Of a stretch of 64,000 bases of DNA, positions 50,139-57,925 are shown in pieces. Within the stretch, counting starts at the first letter, position 1. Each line of letters begins with the position of its first letter. Source of the stretch: Chromobacterium amazonense (GTDB taxonomy: Bacteria; Pseudomonadota; Gammaproteobacteria; Burkholderiales; Chromobacteriaceae); the NCBI RefSeq assembly GCF_001855565.1, contig NZ_MKCR01000028.1, positions 1 to 64,000 of the forward strand, in the 5' to 3' direction. The notes beneath the pieces were generated by a model. The model was not told the origin of the DNA, ran no database searches, and saw only the letters and a program-made list of their open reading frames with translations. A program made the position numbers and the translations under genes.

Positions 50139-53100
50139 GCCTCGCCTCCCTGCAGTCGTTCGGCCAGCGGCAGCAACAGCGTCTGAGCCAATTGGGCGAA
50201 CAGCGGGTCGTCCAGCGGCGACTGGTGGCGGAAGGCCAGCGCGATGGCCGGCTCGTCTTTCTGCGCCATGCCGTCGCCCAGGATGAAATTCGGCTCCCAT
50301 TTTTGCCAGGCGGCGGACAAGGCTTTCTCCTGATTCTCCGGGTTCTTGGCCAGCGCTTCGGCATAGGCCCAGCTGGTGCGGCCAAAGAATGGCAAAGGCT
50401 GGGCTTGGCCCTGCCGCCAGCGCGCCAGCCATGGGGTCAGCAATCCAGCGGCATCGATTTCGTCGTGCAGCAGCGTGCTGCCGGCGTCGTCGTAGCAGGC
50501 GCTGTGGCAGGCGATGCCGGCCGGCCGTGCCGCGCACAGGATCAGATGGCTGAGCCACAGCTCGATGCGCTGCGCGGCGTTCAGTTTGCCGACGATGAAA
50601 CTCAGCCGCCCCTCCGGCCGCAAGCCGTACAGCTCGCCCACCAGCGTGAAACCGGCAATTTCCAGATGCACCGGCTGCGGCGGCAGCGTCTCGCTGGCCA
50701 GCGCGCGCGGCAAGCGGCCGGCCAGGCGCACGCTGGCGCGGCCCTCTTCCTGCAGCCAGGCCTGGCCGAGCTCGCCGCAGGGCAATAGCCCGGCGGCGGC
50801 CACCCGCTGGCGCACCGGGACGGACGGCTTGCGGTGCAGCATGGCCTCCACCAGTTGGCGGCGCAGCGTCTGGCTGGCGTCGCGCTCCATCGCAAACGGC
50901 TCGCGCGCCGGTTGCGCCTCGTCGCCGCGCCCAACGCGTATCGCCAGCTGATCCGCCAACCAAGCGCGGGCCGGGTTTTGCCAGAAGCGGATGAAATCAT
51001 GCAAATTGACCAGCGTCGCCGCCGGCTGATCCGGCATCGCCGCGACAAAGGGCCTGGGTTCGGCCGGCGGCGCGGCCAGCGCGGCGGCGAAGGCCAGCTC
51101 GAAGCTGGCCTGGCGGGCATCGGCGCCATCGAAGGCTTGCGGCGCGAACGGCTGCAGCGGATGGCGCAAAGTGAGCTTGGCCGCCATGTCCTCGCCGCAC
51201 ATCGCGGACAGGGTATCGAACAGCTCGGACAGCAAGGGCGACGGCGGCAACGGTTCGCCGCTGCGCGCCGACTGACCGACATAGGACAGATACAAGCGGC
51301 TGCGCGCCGACAGAATGGCCTCCAGAAACAGATAGCGGTCGTCGAAGCGGCGCGAACGGTCGCCGCGCCGCGGATGGCGCGCCACCAGATCGAAGCTGAC
51401 CGGCCGCTCGTCGCGCGGATAGGCGCCGTCGTTCATGCCGATCAGGCACAGCACCTGGAATGGGATGGAGCGCATCGGCACCATGGCGCAGAAGGTCACG
51501 CCGCCGGACAGGAAGCCTTGCGCGGACGACAAGGACAGCTGGCGCAGCAGCCAGTCGCGGACCACCGCCAACGCCACCGGCTGCTCGAAACCGGCCAGCT
51601 CGGCGTCTTCGGCCAACTCGGCGAAGGCGGCGCGCAACAGTTCCAACGCGGCTTCGTCATCGCCGTCCGCCGCAAACAGCGCGTCGCAGGCCCAATGGAA
51701 GCGCTGCGCCCATTGCTGCGGCGCGGCGGGAACGGACCACTCGCGCGCCAGCGCATCCAGCGCGTCGTAGAAATTGGCGAAACGCGCCAGCGTTTCGCCC
51801 AGCTGGCCCTGGGCCGCGATATAAGGCAGCAGGCCCGCGAACAGGCCGGCTTCGTCGCCGGCCAGGGCCGGCGGCAGCACGGTGCCCAGCAGCAGGCGGT
51901 CCAGCCCCCAGCGCCAGGTGTACATCGGCTCGGCCGGCAGGCCCAGCGCCGCCTTGTGCGCCGCGTCGCGCCCCCAGCGGATGCCGGCCTCACGCACCCA
52001 GTCCTGGATGAAGCCGAGATCGGCGTCGGCCAGATCGAAGCGCGCCAGCAAGGCCGGGCAATCCAGCAGCGCCAGCACCGCGTCGGCGGCGAAGCGCGAA
52101 TCCGCCAGCTTCAACACCGCGGCGAAGGTGGACAATAATGGCTGCTCGCGCTCGACGCGGCGGTCGGCGATGCTGTACGGAATGTTGGGCGCGTCGTCGC
52201 GGCGGCCGAACACCGCGTCGATATACGGCGCATAGGCGTTGATGTCCGGCGTCAGCACCGCCACGTCGGCCGGGCTGAGCGCGGGATCGTCGGCGAACAT
52301 CGCCAGCAGCCGGTCTTTCAGCACTTCCAGCTCGCGCATCGGCCCGTGGCAGGCGTGGGCCTCCACCGAGCCATCGGCCGGATCGAACGGCTGCGGGTCT
52401 TGTGCAGGATCGTTCAGCTGCAGGATGTCGCGTTGCAGCCGGGCGAGCAGGCTAGCGCCCTTGGGCGCGGCGAACAAGGGCCGCGCGTCCAGCTCAGCGT
52501 CCTCGGCGATGAGTTCGAAGAAATCGCGCCCCTGCTTGCCCAGGGACGCCAGCAGCGGATGGCCCTCCGTGGCGAATAGGTCGCCGGCCTGCCTCAGCTT
52601 CAGCTTGCGCCGGGCGTCGACGATGTCGCCCCAGTAAGCTTCGCATGGATTCAGCGTGAACAGGCAGACATCGGTCAGCTCGGACAAGCGCTTGACCAGG
52701 GCCAGATACATCGGCGCCAGGCTGGCGATGCCGAACAGCGTCACCCGCGGCGGCAGGTGCTCGGCCTTCAGCTCGGCGAAGAACTGGTCCAGCATGCGCA
52801 CGCGGTGGCGGCCCGGGTCGCTCTCGGCCAGCCGCCGCCATAAAGCCGCTTGCCAGGCTTCATCCTCGCCCAGGCCCAACAGCTCGCCGGCCTCCCAGGC
52901 GCGTATCCAGTCCGGACGGAACACCAGGTATTGGTCGAAGATGTCGGCGATTTTGCCGGCCAATTCAAAGGCCGCGCGCTCGCCGCCTTCTAGATAATGC
53001 CGCACCGGCCCGAACGGCTCGCCCTGCAGCGTCGGCAACAGCGCCAGCAAGCGCCAGGCCAGCACTTCCGGCACGAAAGCGGATTTCTTCGGCAGCTCCG

Positions 53101-53332
53101 GCATGACTTTTTGCATCAGCCGCCAGGCGAAGGCAGCCGGCAGCACAAAGTCGATATTGGCGGCGATGCCGGCCTGGCGCGCCAGGTCCAGGGTGATCCA
53201 GCGCCCCATGCCGCGGCTTTGCACGATGACCGTTTCAGCGGCGAACGGATCCGCCAGCGGCATGGCCTGGGTCATGCCGCGGAATAGTTCGCCCAGTTGC
53301 TCAAGGCGATTCGATTGATAGAGGAACAGCAT
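50135..53332 (-). CDS. recC: RecBCD exonuclease V, gamma subunit
   Basis: A 1065-residue RecC, which holds the complex together and recognises Chi through its degenerate helicase and nuclease folds. It begins MLFLYQSNRLEQLGELFRGM and has IVQSRGMGRWITLDLARQ, RVTLFGIASLAPMYLALV, LCLIGMNDGAYPRDERPVSF (near 640), and ILSARSRLYLSYVGQSARSG. The 19-codon in-frame extension upstream includes a likely promoter, so ATG 53332 is preferred, though its ribosome site is weak. recB follows with a 4-base overlap. Confidence 0.94.
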   Translation of the reverse strand: MLFLYQSNRLEQLGELFRGMTQAMPLADPFAAETVIVQSRGMGRWITLDLARQAGIAANIDFVLPAAFAWRLMQKVMPELPKKSAFVPEVLAWRLLALLPTLQGEPFGPVRHYLEGGERAAFELAGKIADIFDQYLVFRPDWIRAWEAGELLGLGEDEAWQAALWRRLAESDPGRHRVRMLDQFFAELKAEHLPPRVTLFGIASLAPMYLALVKRLSELTDVCLFTLNPCEAYWGDIVDARRKLKLRQAGDLFATEGHPLLASLGKQGRDFFELIAEDAELDARPLFAAPKGASLLARLQRDILQLNDPAQDPQPFDPADGSVEAHACHGPMRELEVLKDRLLAMFADDPALSPADVAVLTPDINAYAPYIDAVFGRRDDAPNIPYSIADRRVEREQPLLSTFAAVLKLADSRFAADAVLALLDCPALLARFDLADADLGFIQDWVREAGIRWGRDAAHKAALGLPAEPMYTWRWGLDRLLLGTVLPPALAGDEAGLFAGLLPYIAAQGQLGETLARFANFYDALDALAREWSVPAAPQQWAQRFHWACDALFAADGDDEAALELLRAAFAELAEDAELAGFEQPVALAVVRDWLLRQLSLSSAQGFLSGGVTFCAMVPMRSIPFQVLCLIGMNDGAYPRDERPVSFDLVARHPRRGDRSRRFDDRYLFLEAILSARSRLYLSYVGQSARSGEPLPPSPLLSELFDTLSAMCGEDMAAKLTLRHPLQPFAPQAFDGADARQASFELAFAAALAAPPAEPRPFVAAMPDQPAATLVNLHDFIRFWQNPARAWLADQLAIRVGRGDEAQPAREPFAMERDASQTLRRQLVEAMLHRKPSVPVRQRVAAAGLLPCGELGQAWLQEEGRASVRLAGRLPRALASETLPPQPVHLEIAGFTLVGELYGLRPEGRLSFIVGKLNAAQRIELWLSHLILCAARPAGIACHSACYDDAGSTLLHDEIDAAGLLTPWLARWRQGQAQPLPFFGRTSWAYAEALAKNPENQEKALSAAWQKWEPNFILGDGMAQKDEPAIALAFRHQSPLDDPLFAQLAQTLLLPLAERLQGGEA

Positions 53333-53367
53333 GGGATTGGCGCGCGTCCGGATGCGGATATGGCCGG

Positions 53368-53394
53368 ATTGTAGCACTGCGCCAGCCATCGCAA
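53368..53394 (-). promoter_or_regulatory. Candidate promoter for recCB
   Basis: On the minus strand TTGCGA and TACAAT are 15 bases apart, about 36 bases before the recC start codon. The spacing is short, so support is moderate. Confidence 0.35.
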
Positions 53395-53418
53395 GGCCGG
53401 CGCCGCGCGCCGCAGGGA

Positions 53419-53432
53419 TTGATATTGATCAA
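53419..53432. promoter_or_regulatory. Perfect Fnr/Anr-type box
   Basis: TTGATATTGATCAA matches the Fnr consensus TTGAT-N4-ATCAA at all ten positions. Its centre is 53425.5. A TACCAT hexamer at 53454-53459 would put transcription start at about 53467, exactly 41.5 bases away, the class II geometry. The target is likely the SirB2 gene at 53591. A role at the recC promoter on the other strand (about 64 bases away) is also possible. Confidence 0.6.
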
Positions 53433-53590
53433 CACCAATCCATACCAATGACATACCATATGCGCAATGAATGAATCCGCTCCATTCCTCGCTCTGCGCA
53501 CGCGCCATGCATGGCGCGCTACAAAACGCCGCGCTCGCCATGTACCATGGCCGGCATCGGCGCGCAGCGCCTTACTCGTCCTTATCCGCC

Positions 53591-53974
53591 ATGTATCCGT
53601 ATCTGATCGTCAAGCATGCCCATATGGGCTTCGCCATCCTGTCCATCCTGCTGTTCGCCGCGCGCGGCGCGCTGGTGATGGGGGGCCGCGGCCATCTGCT
53701 GCAAAGCAAGCCGCTGCGCATCGCGCCGCATGTCATCGACACGCTGCTGCTGGGCTGCGCCATTGCGCTGTTGGCGATGGGCGGCTGGCCCATCCTGCAC
53801 AGCCCGTGGCTGCTGGCCAAGATCATAGGCCTCGTCGCCTATGTCGCGCTCGGCACCATCGCGCTGCGCGGCGCCACGCCAAAGAGCCGGCGCCTGGCCT
53901 TCTTCGCCGCCTTGGCGGTGGTCGCCTACATCCTGCTGGTGGCCAAGACCAAGATGGTGCTGCCGCTGCTGTAA
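53591..53974 (+). CDS. SirB2 family membrane protein
   Basis: A 127-residue polytopic protein with about four hydrophobic helices (for example MGFAILSILLFAARGALVM, VIDTLLLGCAIALLAMGGW, LAKIIGLVAYVALGTIALRG and LAFFAALAVVAYILLVAKTK). The start MYPYLIVKHAHMGFA and its K-H-A-H segment are typical of the SirB2 family, whose biochemical role is unknown. The frame extends up to 53471, but ATG 53591 gives the family beginning. It may be driven by the Fnr-type promoter at 53419, and a stem-loop separates it from the pilin genes. Confidence 0.85.
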   Translation: MYPYLIVKHAHMGFAILSILLFAARGALVMGGRGHLLQSKPLRIAPHVIDTLLLGCAIALLAMGGWPILHSPWLLAKIIGLVAYVALGTIALRGATPKSRRLAFFAALAVVAYILLVAKTKMVLPLL

Positions 53975-54019
53975 ATCCGCCGGCGATCTTGACTGTACGG
54001 TTTCAAACTTCTAGTAAAC

Positions 54020-54051
54020 AGATAGGGACGGCGGCAACGCCGTCCCTATCT
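54020..54051 (+). terminator. Strong stem-loop between SirB2 and the pilin operon
   Basis: AGATAGGGACGGCG and CGCCGTCCCTATCT form a perfect 14-bp stem around GCAA. No T run follows on the plus strand, so it may be a terminator with weak tail, an RNA-stability element, or a processing site before the pilin transcript. Confidence 0.55.
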
Positions 54052-54114
54052 CATCGCGCCGACGCGCATGTTCCCGCCCCGCCCCAAGCCATTGATGTCG
54101 GAGCCTGTGGCCAG

Positions 54115-54561
54115 ATGACCCATTCCCCATGCTTGCCGAAACAGACTCGCGGCTTCTCGCTGATCGAGCTGTTGATCGTGCTGACCCTGTTCGCGCTGAT
54201 TCTCGGTTTCGCCATCCCCAGCTACCAGGGCTATATGCAGCGCAGCCGCCGCAGCGACGCGCTGGACGCGCTGCATCAGCTGCAGCAGGCGCAGCTTCGC
54301 TATCGCGGCTTCAACCAGGACTACGCCGACGCCATTGAGAAGCTGAAAACGCCGTTTGCCGGCGGCATCAGCGCCCAGGGTTATTACCGGCTGGAAACCG
54401 GCGTGCCAAGCAAAGCGGATGCCGCCTCCAGTTACTTTATCCGCGCCATCGCGGTTGCCGGCGGCGCGCAATCCGCCGACGCAGAATGCCAGACCATCAC
54501 GCTGACCCAGCGGCAGCACACCGTCACGCTGGAGCCCTTGCCCTGCTGGGGCCGTCGATGA
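54115..54561 (+). CDS. Type IV minor pilin (PilE-like)
   Basis: A 148-residue prepilin. The leader and first mature residues are PKQTRGFSLIELLIVLTLFA, so the prepilin peptidase should cut between Gly13 and Phe14 and methylate Phe14. A hydrophobic helix, YQGYMQRSRRSDALDALHQL, and a C-terminal Cys-containing region (AECQTITLTQRQHTVTLEP, then CWGRR) follow, like PilE and ComP-type minor pilins with a disulphide loop. It is first in a five-gene operon, and the next start overlaps its stop in ATGA. ATG 54115 is chosen because the earlier in-frame sequence is not pilin-like. Confidence 0.87.
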   Translation: MTHSPCLPKQTRGFSLIELLIVLTLFALILGFAIPSYQGYMQRSRRSDALDALHQLQQAQLRYRGFNQDYADAIEKLKTPFAGGISAQGYYRLETGVPSKADAASSYFIRAIAVAGGAQSADAECQTITLTQRQHTVTLEPLPCWGRR

Positions 54562-55067
54562 AATCCCGTTGTCGCGGCGTCACCCTGATCGAGCTGCTCG
54601 TCACGCTGACGCTGCTCGCGGTCTTGCTGTCGCTGGCGCTGCCGGCCGTGGGCCCGTGGATCGCCCGCCAACAATTGCAGGGCGCGCAGGACGATATCCA
54701 CCAAAGCCTGGAACTGGCGCGCAAGCTTGCCACCACCCGCCAGAAGCTGGTGTGGGTGGAATTCAGCCAGCAGAAGGACGGCTGGCTGATGCGGGTGTCC
54801 GAACAAAAAATCGCCAGTGGCTGCGACGCCAGCCGCGACTTGCGCTGCATAAGCAGCGCACAGCATGCCGGCATCGCCCTGAGCGCGCCGGGCGAAGCCC
54901 TGCCGCTGCAGCTGGCGTTTTCGCCGCTGCGCGGCATGCCGCAAGACGCCGACGGCCCGCTGCAGCACGAAATCAAGCTGCAGCTGCGGCGCGCGTCCTG
55001 CCAGCCGGCAGAGTTGCAGCTGCTGTCCACCGGGCTGATCCAAAACGGGGCCGTGCGGTGTCCATGA
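54558..55067 (+). CDS. fimT: GspH/FimT family pseudopilin
   Basis: A 169-residue prepilin with the class III cleavage site CRGVTLIELLVTLTLLAVLL at residues 5-24 (cleavage after Gly7). A helix with WIARQQLQGAQDDIHQSLEL follows, then the GspH-type globular domain with QKLVWVEFSQQKDGWL. It is a minor pilin that primes pilus assembly. The start overlaps the upstream stop as ATGA, and the stop overlaps the next start as ATGA, so translation is coupled. Confidence 0.87.
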   Translation: MKSRCRGVTLIELLVTLTLLAVLLSLALPAVGPWIARQQLQGAQDDIHQSLELARKLATTRQKLVWVEFSQQKDGWLMRVSEQKIASGCDASRDLRCISSAQHAGIALSAPGEALPLQLAFSPLRGMPQDADGPLQHEIKLQLRRASCQPAELQLLSTGLIQNGAVRCP

Positions 55068-55651
55068 AAGCGATGCGCGGCGTCAGCCTGCTGGAGCTGC
55101 TGGTGGGCATGACCATAGGCCTGCTGCTGCTTTTGGCGATGTCCAGCCTGCTGGTCAACCTGCTGGGCGGCCAAGCGCATGACCGCCGCCAAGTCCAATT
55201 GGGCGCGATGCTGGACGCCTCGCTGTCGCTGATGGCGATGGAGCTGCGGCGCGCCGGCTACTGGAACGGCAACGGCGATGCGCAGAACAATCCCTACCGC
55301 CAGCTGTTCATCGAACAGGGCGGCCGCTGTTTGCGTTACGCCTACGACGCGCCGCCGCCGCAAAAGAATGACGGCAAGCGCTTCTTCGCCTTCCGCCTGC
55401 ATGGCAGCGGCCGCATCCAGCGCCTGACGACCGATCAGAAAGGCTGGAGTTGCAACGCGGCAGACGCGCTGTGGGATGATCTGAGCAAGACCGATATCGG
55501 CGTCATCGACTCGCTGCGATTCTCCGCCGATGGCACCCATGCCATTGCCCTGGACGTGGCGGCGCATGCAGCCGGCAGCGCCGGCGAGGAGAAGCTGGAC
55601 ATCCACACCAGCGTCACGCTCCGCAATCAGCCGGCGGTGAGCGTCCAATGA
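55064..55651 (+). CDS. pilW: PilW-like minor pilin
   Basis: A 195-residue prepilin with MRGVSLLELLVGMTIGLLLL, cleaved after Gly6, and the PilW-type LLVNLLGGQAHDRRQVQL followed by LMAMELRRAGYWNGNGDAQN (the MELRRAGYW signature of PilW). Cysteines in GGRCLRYAYDA and KGWSCNAADAL probably form a disulphide. It is the third gene of the operon, overlapping both neighbours by four bases. It should be part of the pilus tip initiation complex. Confidence 0.85.
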   Translation: MKAMRGVSLLELLVGMTIGLLLLLAMSSLLVNLLGGQAHDRRQVQLGAMLDASLSLMAMELRRAGYWNGNGDAQNNPYRQLFIEQGGRCLRYAYDAPPPQKNDGKRFFAFRLHGSGRIQRLTTDQKGWSCNAADALWDDLSKTDIGVIDSLRFSADGTHAIALDVAAHAAGSAGEEKLDIHTSVTLRNQPAVSVQ

Positions 55652-57471
55652 GCAGCCAGGCAAAACAAGGCGGCCTGGCCACGCTATTCATGGCATTGAC
55701 GCTGCTGGCGCTGGCCAGCCTGGTGCTGCTCGCCGGTTCGCGCCAACTGGTGCTGGCGCATGCCAATGCGCAAAACCAGCAGCGCTACCACCAGGCACTC
55801 AATTATGCGGAACAGGGCCTGGCGGAAGGGCAGGCTGCGCTGGCCAGGGGCGAATCCTTTGCCACGCGCAAAGACAAGGATGGCCATTACGAAGTGGTGA
55901 ACACGCCCGGTCTTCCAAGCGGCCTCGTCAAGCTGGTCAGCACAGGCTTTTACGATGGCCACGCGGTACGGGTGCAGCGGGTTTTCCAGCAAAGCGAGGG
56001 CGGCGGCGAAGACACGCGCGACGCGCTCAATATTGTCGGCGACCTTAACATGGGCGGCGACTTCAAAGTGCTCAGCGACACGCCGGTCAACATTACCGTG
56101 GATGGCAAGGTGAATATCGGCGGCAGCGTGCTCAATATCGACACCTTGCAGAGCACAGGCAGCATTACCATCACCGGCGACCAGACCCTCAACACGGTCT
56201 ACGCCAACGGCGACATCAGCCTGAGCAACGGCCGCTACCAAACGGTAAAGGCGGGCGGAAATCTTATGCTGACGGGCAGCGCCCAGGTGGACAAACTGGC
56301 CAGGGTCAATGGCAAGGCCGAATTTCTGAACACGCCGGGCGACATGGCGGTCGCCCAGGCAGAGATCAAAGGTGATGTGACGGTCAACATTGGCGGCGCC
56401 CGTTTCGGCACGCTGGAAACAGAGGGCAAAGCCGATATTCTGATGTTTGACCGAATGCAATCAGCACGCGCGCTTGGCCATCTGAACGTACAAGGCGCCG
56501 GTCAGCTAGATGTCGGGATCACCCGCAGCACTTACAGCTCTAGCATCCCTCGAAACATTAGCATTAATCCCATGCTGCCGATTCAACTGCCAGCCGTTCC
56601 CAAAATAGTGCCGCGCAAACCGCGCATCGACGCCAATGATTTCCGTCTCGAGGCGCACTACCGCTTCGAGCGCGATGCGCAAGGCATCCTGGTGACGGTC
56701 CGCCAGGTCAAAGGCATCCCGGACGGCCCTTACCGGCTGGGCAAGGCCGCGGACAGCCAGCAACCCAACCATCTTTGCCGCGAGCTGGATGGCGTCGGCC
56801 GCTGCCTGGGCGGCCGCCCCAGCTACCTGATCTGCAAAGGCCACGATCCCAACACCAATGATTGCTTCGAGGCCAGCGCCCCCGGCCGCTGGAAAATCAA
56901 CGGCACCACCATGGCTCCCGGCGCGCTGTGGTTCGACGGCGATCTGGAAATCGGCAACGGCAGGTATCACAACACCTTCCTCGCCACCGGCAATATCGCC
57001 ACCAGCGGCAACCATGTCAGCTACGCCCTCAACTACCCTTACCCAAGCAAAGTCGATATTTGCCACGACGCCGACTTTCCCGACACCTACCCGCTGGACT
57101 ACTGCCCTGGCGGCGTGTTCCAGAGCCGGCCTCTGGGCAATGTGGCGCTGCTGGCCGGCAGCTATCACGGCGTCACATACCATGGCGGCAATATCATGCT
57201 GGGCGCGTCCAGCCAGATATACGGAAACGTGTGGGCGGGCAATCTGCTGCAAACGGACGGCAGCACCGCCATACACGGCTACGTCGCCGCGGCCAGGCAA
57301 GGCTCAGACGGAGGCCAGCATCAATGGGGCGCCAGCACCACCATAGACCTGCGCAGCCTGCCCGAAAGCTTCAAACCCGGGGTCGATCCCGGCCAGGGCG
57401 GCAACAACGGCGGGAAAAAAGCACTGACGGCGCTGCCCTACAGCTGGATGGACAGCGGAGTCGGCTCATGA
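55648..57471 (+). CDS. PilX-position pilus protein with beta-solenoid (polymer-forming) domain
   Basis: A 607-residue protein in the place where a much shorter PilX normally lies. The N-terminus has a hydrophobic helix (GLATLFMALTLLALASLVLL) and QNQQRYHQALNYAEQGLAEG, like the PilX amphipathic helix with its AE motif. It lacks a standard glycine-X4-Glu prepilin site. Residues about 130-290 are repetitive GD/NG turns (NITVDGKVNIGGSVL, TGSITITGDQTLNTV, TVKAGGNLMLTGSA), reading like a bactofilin or beta-solenoid. A cysteine-rich part follows (CRELDGVGRCLGGRPSYLIC), then a second glycine-rich GNI/GNV repeat set. It may be the pilus-tip adhesin. The start and stop overlap neighbours by four bases. 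Confidence 0.75.
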   Translation: MSSQAKQGGLATLFMALTLLALASLVLLAGSRQLVLAHANAQNQQRYHQALNYAEQGLAEGQAALARGESFATRKDKDGHYEVVNTPGLPSGLVKLVSTGFYDGHAVRVQRVFQQSEGGGEDTRDALNIVGDLNMGGDFKVLSDTPVNITVDGKVNIGGSVLNIDTLQSTGSITITGDQTLNTVYANGDISLSNGRYQTVKAGGNLMLTGSAQVDKLARVNGKAEFLNTPGDMAVAQAEIKGDVTVNIGGARFGTLETEGKADILMFDRMQSARALGHLNVQGAGQLDVGITRSTYSSSIPRNISINPMLPIQLPAVPKIVPRKPRIDANDFRLEAHYRFERDAQGILVTVRQVKGIPDGPYRLGKAADSQQPNHLCRELDGVGRCLGGRPSYLICKGHDPNTNDCFEASAPGRWKINGTTMAPGALWFDGDLEIGNGRYHNTFLATGNIATSGNHVSYALNYPYPSKVDICHDADFPDTYPLDYCPGGVFQSRPLGNVALLAGSYHGVTYHGGNIMLGASSQIYGNVWAGNLLQTDGSTAIHGYVAAARQGSDGGQHQWGASTTIDLRSLPESFKPGVDPGQGGNNGGKKALTALPYSWMDSGVGS

Positions 57472-57845
57472 GACGCCAAACCGGATTCACCCTGCTGGAA
57501 ATGATGATCAGCCTGCTGGTGCTGGCGGTTGGCGTGCTCGGCCTGCTGCGGCTGCAAACCGAGCTGCTGCACAGCCAGATGGCCGCCAACGACTACAACA
57601 CCGCCACCAATCTGGCCCAGGCCGTGCTGGAGCAGCGGCATAACGGCGCGCTCATCGACTGCGCCCAAGCCGACTACGCCGCGTTTCGCGACAAGGGGGC
57701 GCTATCGCGCTTCCGCTGCCGCAGTCTCGAAAAAGGCAACACCCTCACTGTCGACATGCAATGGACAGACAGCCAGGGCGATGAGAACACGCTGAGTCTG
57801 AGCGCGCCCACCGTCCTGAACGTCGTCCCGCCGCCGGCCAAGTGA
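57468..57845 (+). CDS. pilV: PilV-like minor pilin
   Basis: A 125-residue prepilin with QTGFTLLEMMISLLVLAVGV near the start (cleavage after Gly6) and LGLLRLQTELLHSQMAANDY, the PilV pattern. The amphipathic region NTATNLAQAVLEQRHNGALI precedes a short C-terminal domain. It ends the five-gene minor-pilin operon and overlaps the solenoid-protein stop by four bases. There is no PilY1 gene after it. Confidence 0.85.
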   Translation: MRRQTGFTLLEMMISLLVLAVGVLGLLRLQTELLHSQMAANDYNTATNLAQAVLEQRHNGALIDCAQADYAAFRDKGALSRFRCRSLEKGNTLTVDMQWTDSQGDENTLSLSAPTVLNVVPPPAK

Positions 57846-57854
57846 CTGCCGGGC

Positions 57855-57868
57855 TTGACCCAAAACAA
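57855..57868 (+). promoter_or_regulatory. Degenerate Fnr/Anr-type site before ubiUVT
   Basis: TTGACCCAAAACAA matches TTGAT-N4-ATCAA at eight of ten positions. Its centre at 57861.5 and a TACTGT at 57891-57896 place transcription start at about 57903, which has class II spacing before the ubiU start at 57926. The -10 match is poor, so the call is tentative. Confidence 0.35.
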
Positions 57869-57925
57869 GGGCTGGCCCGGCGGCATCTGCTACTGTCGCC
57901 GCATTTCCCCTATCTGTGACTTTCC

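Noticed and set aside
50139-50963. Extension of the recB frame upstream into recC.
   Set aside because: The real start is ATG 50138, which overlaps the recC stop; the extension is an open frame in GC-rich DNA.
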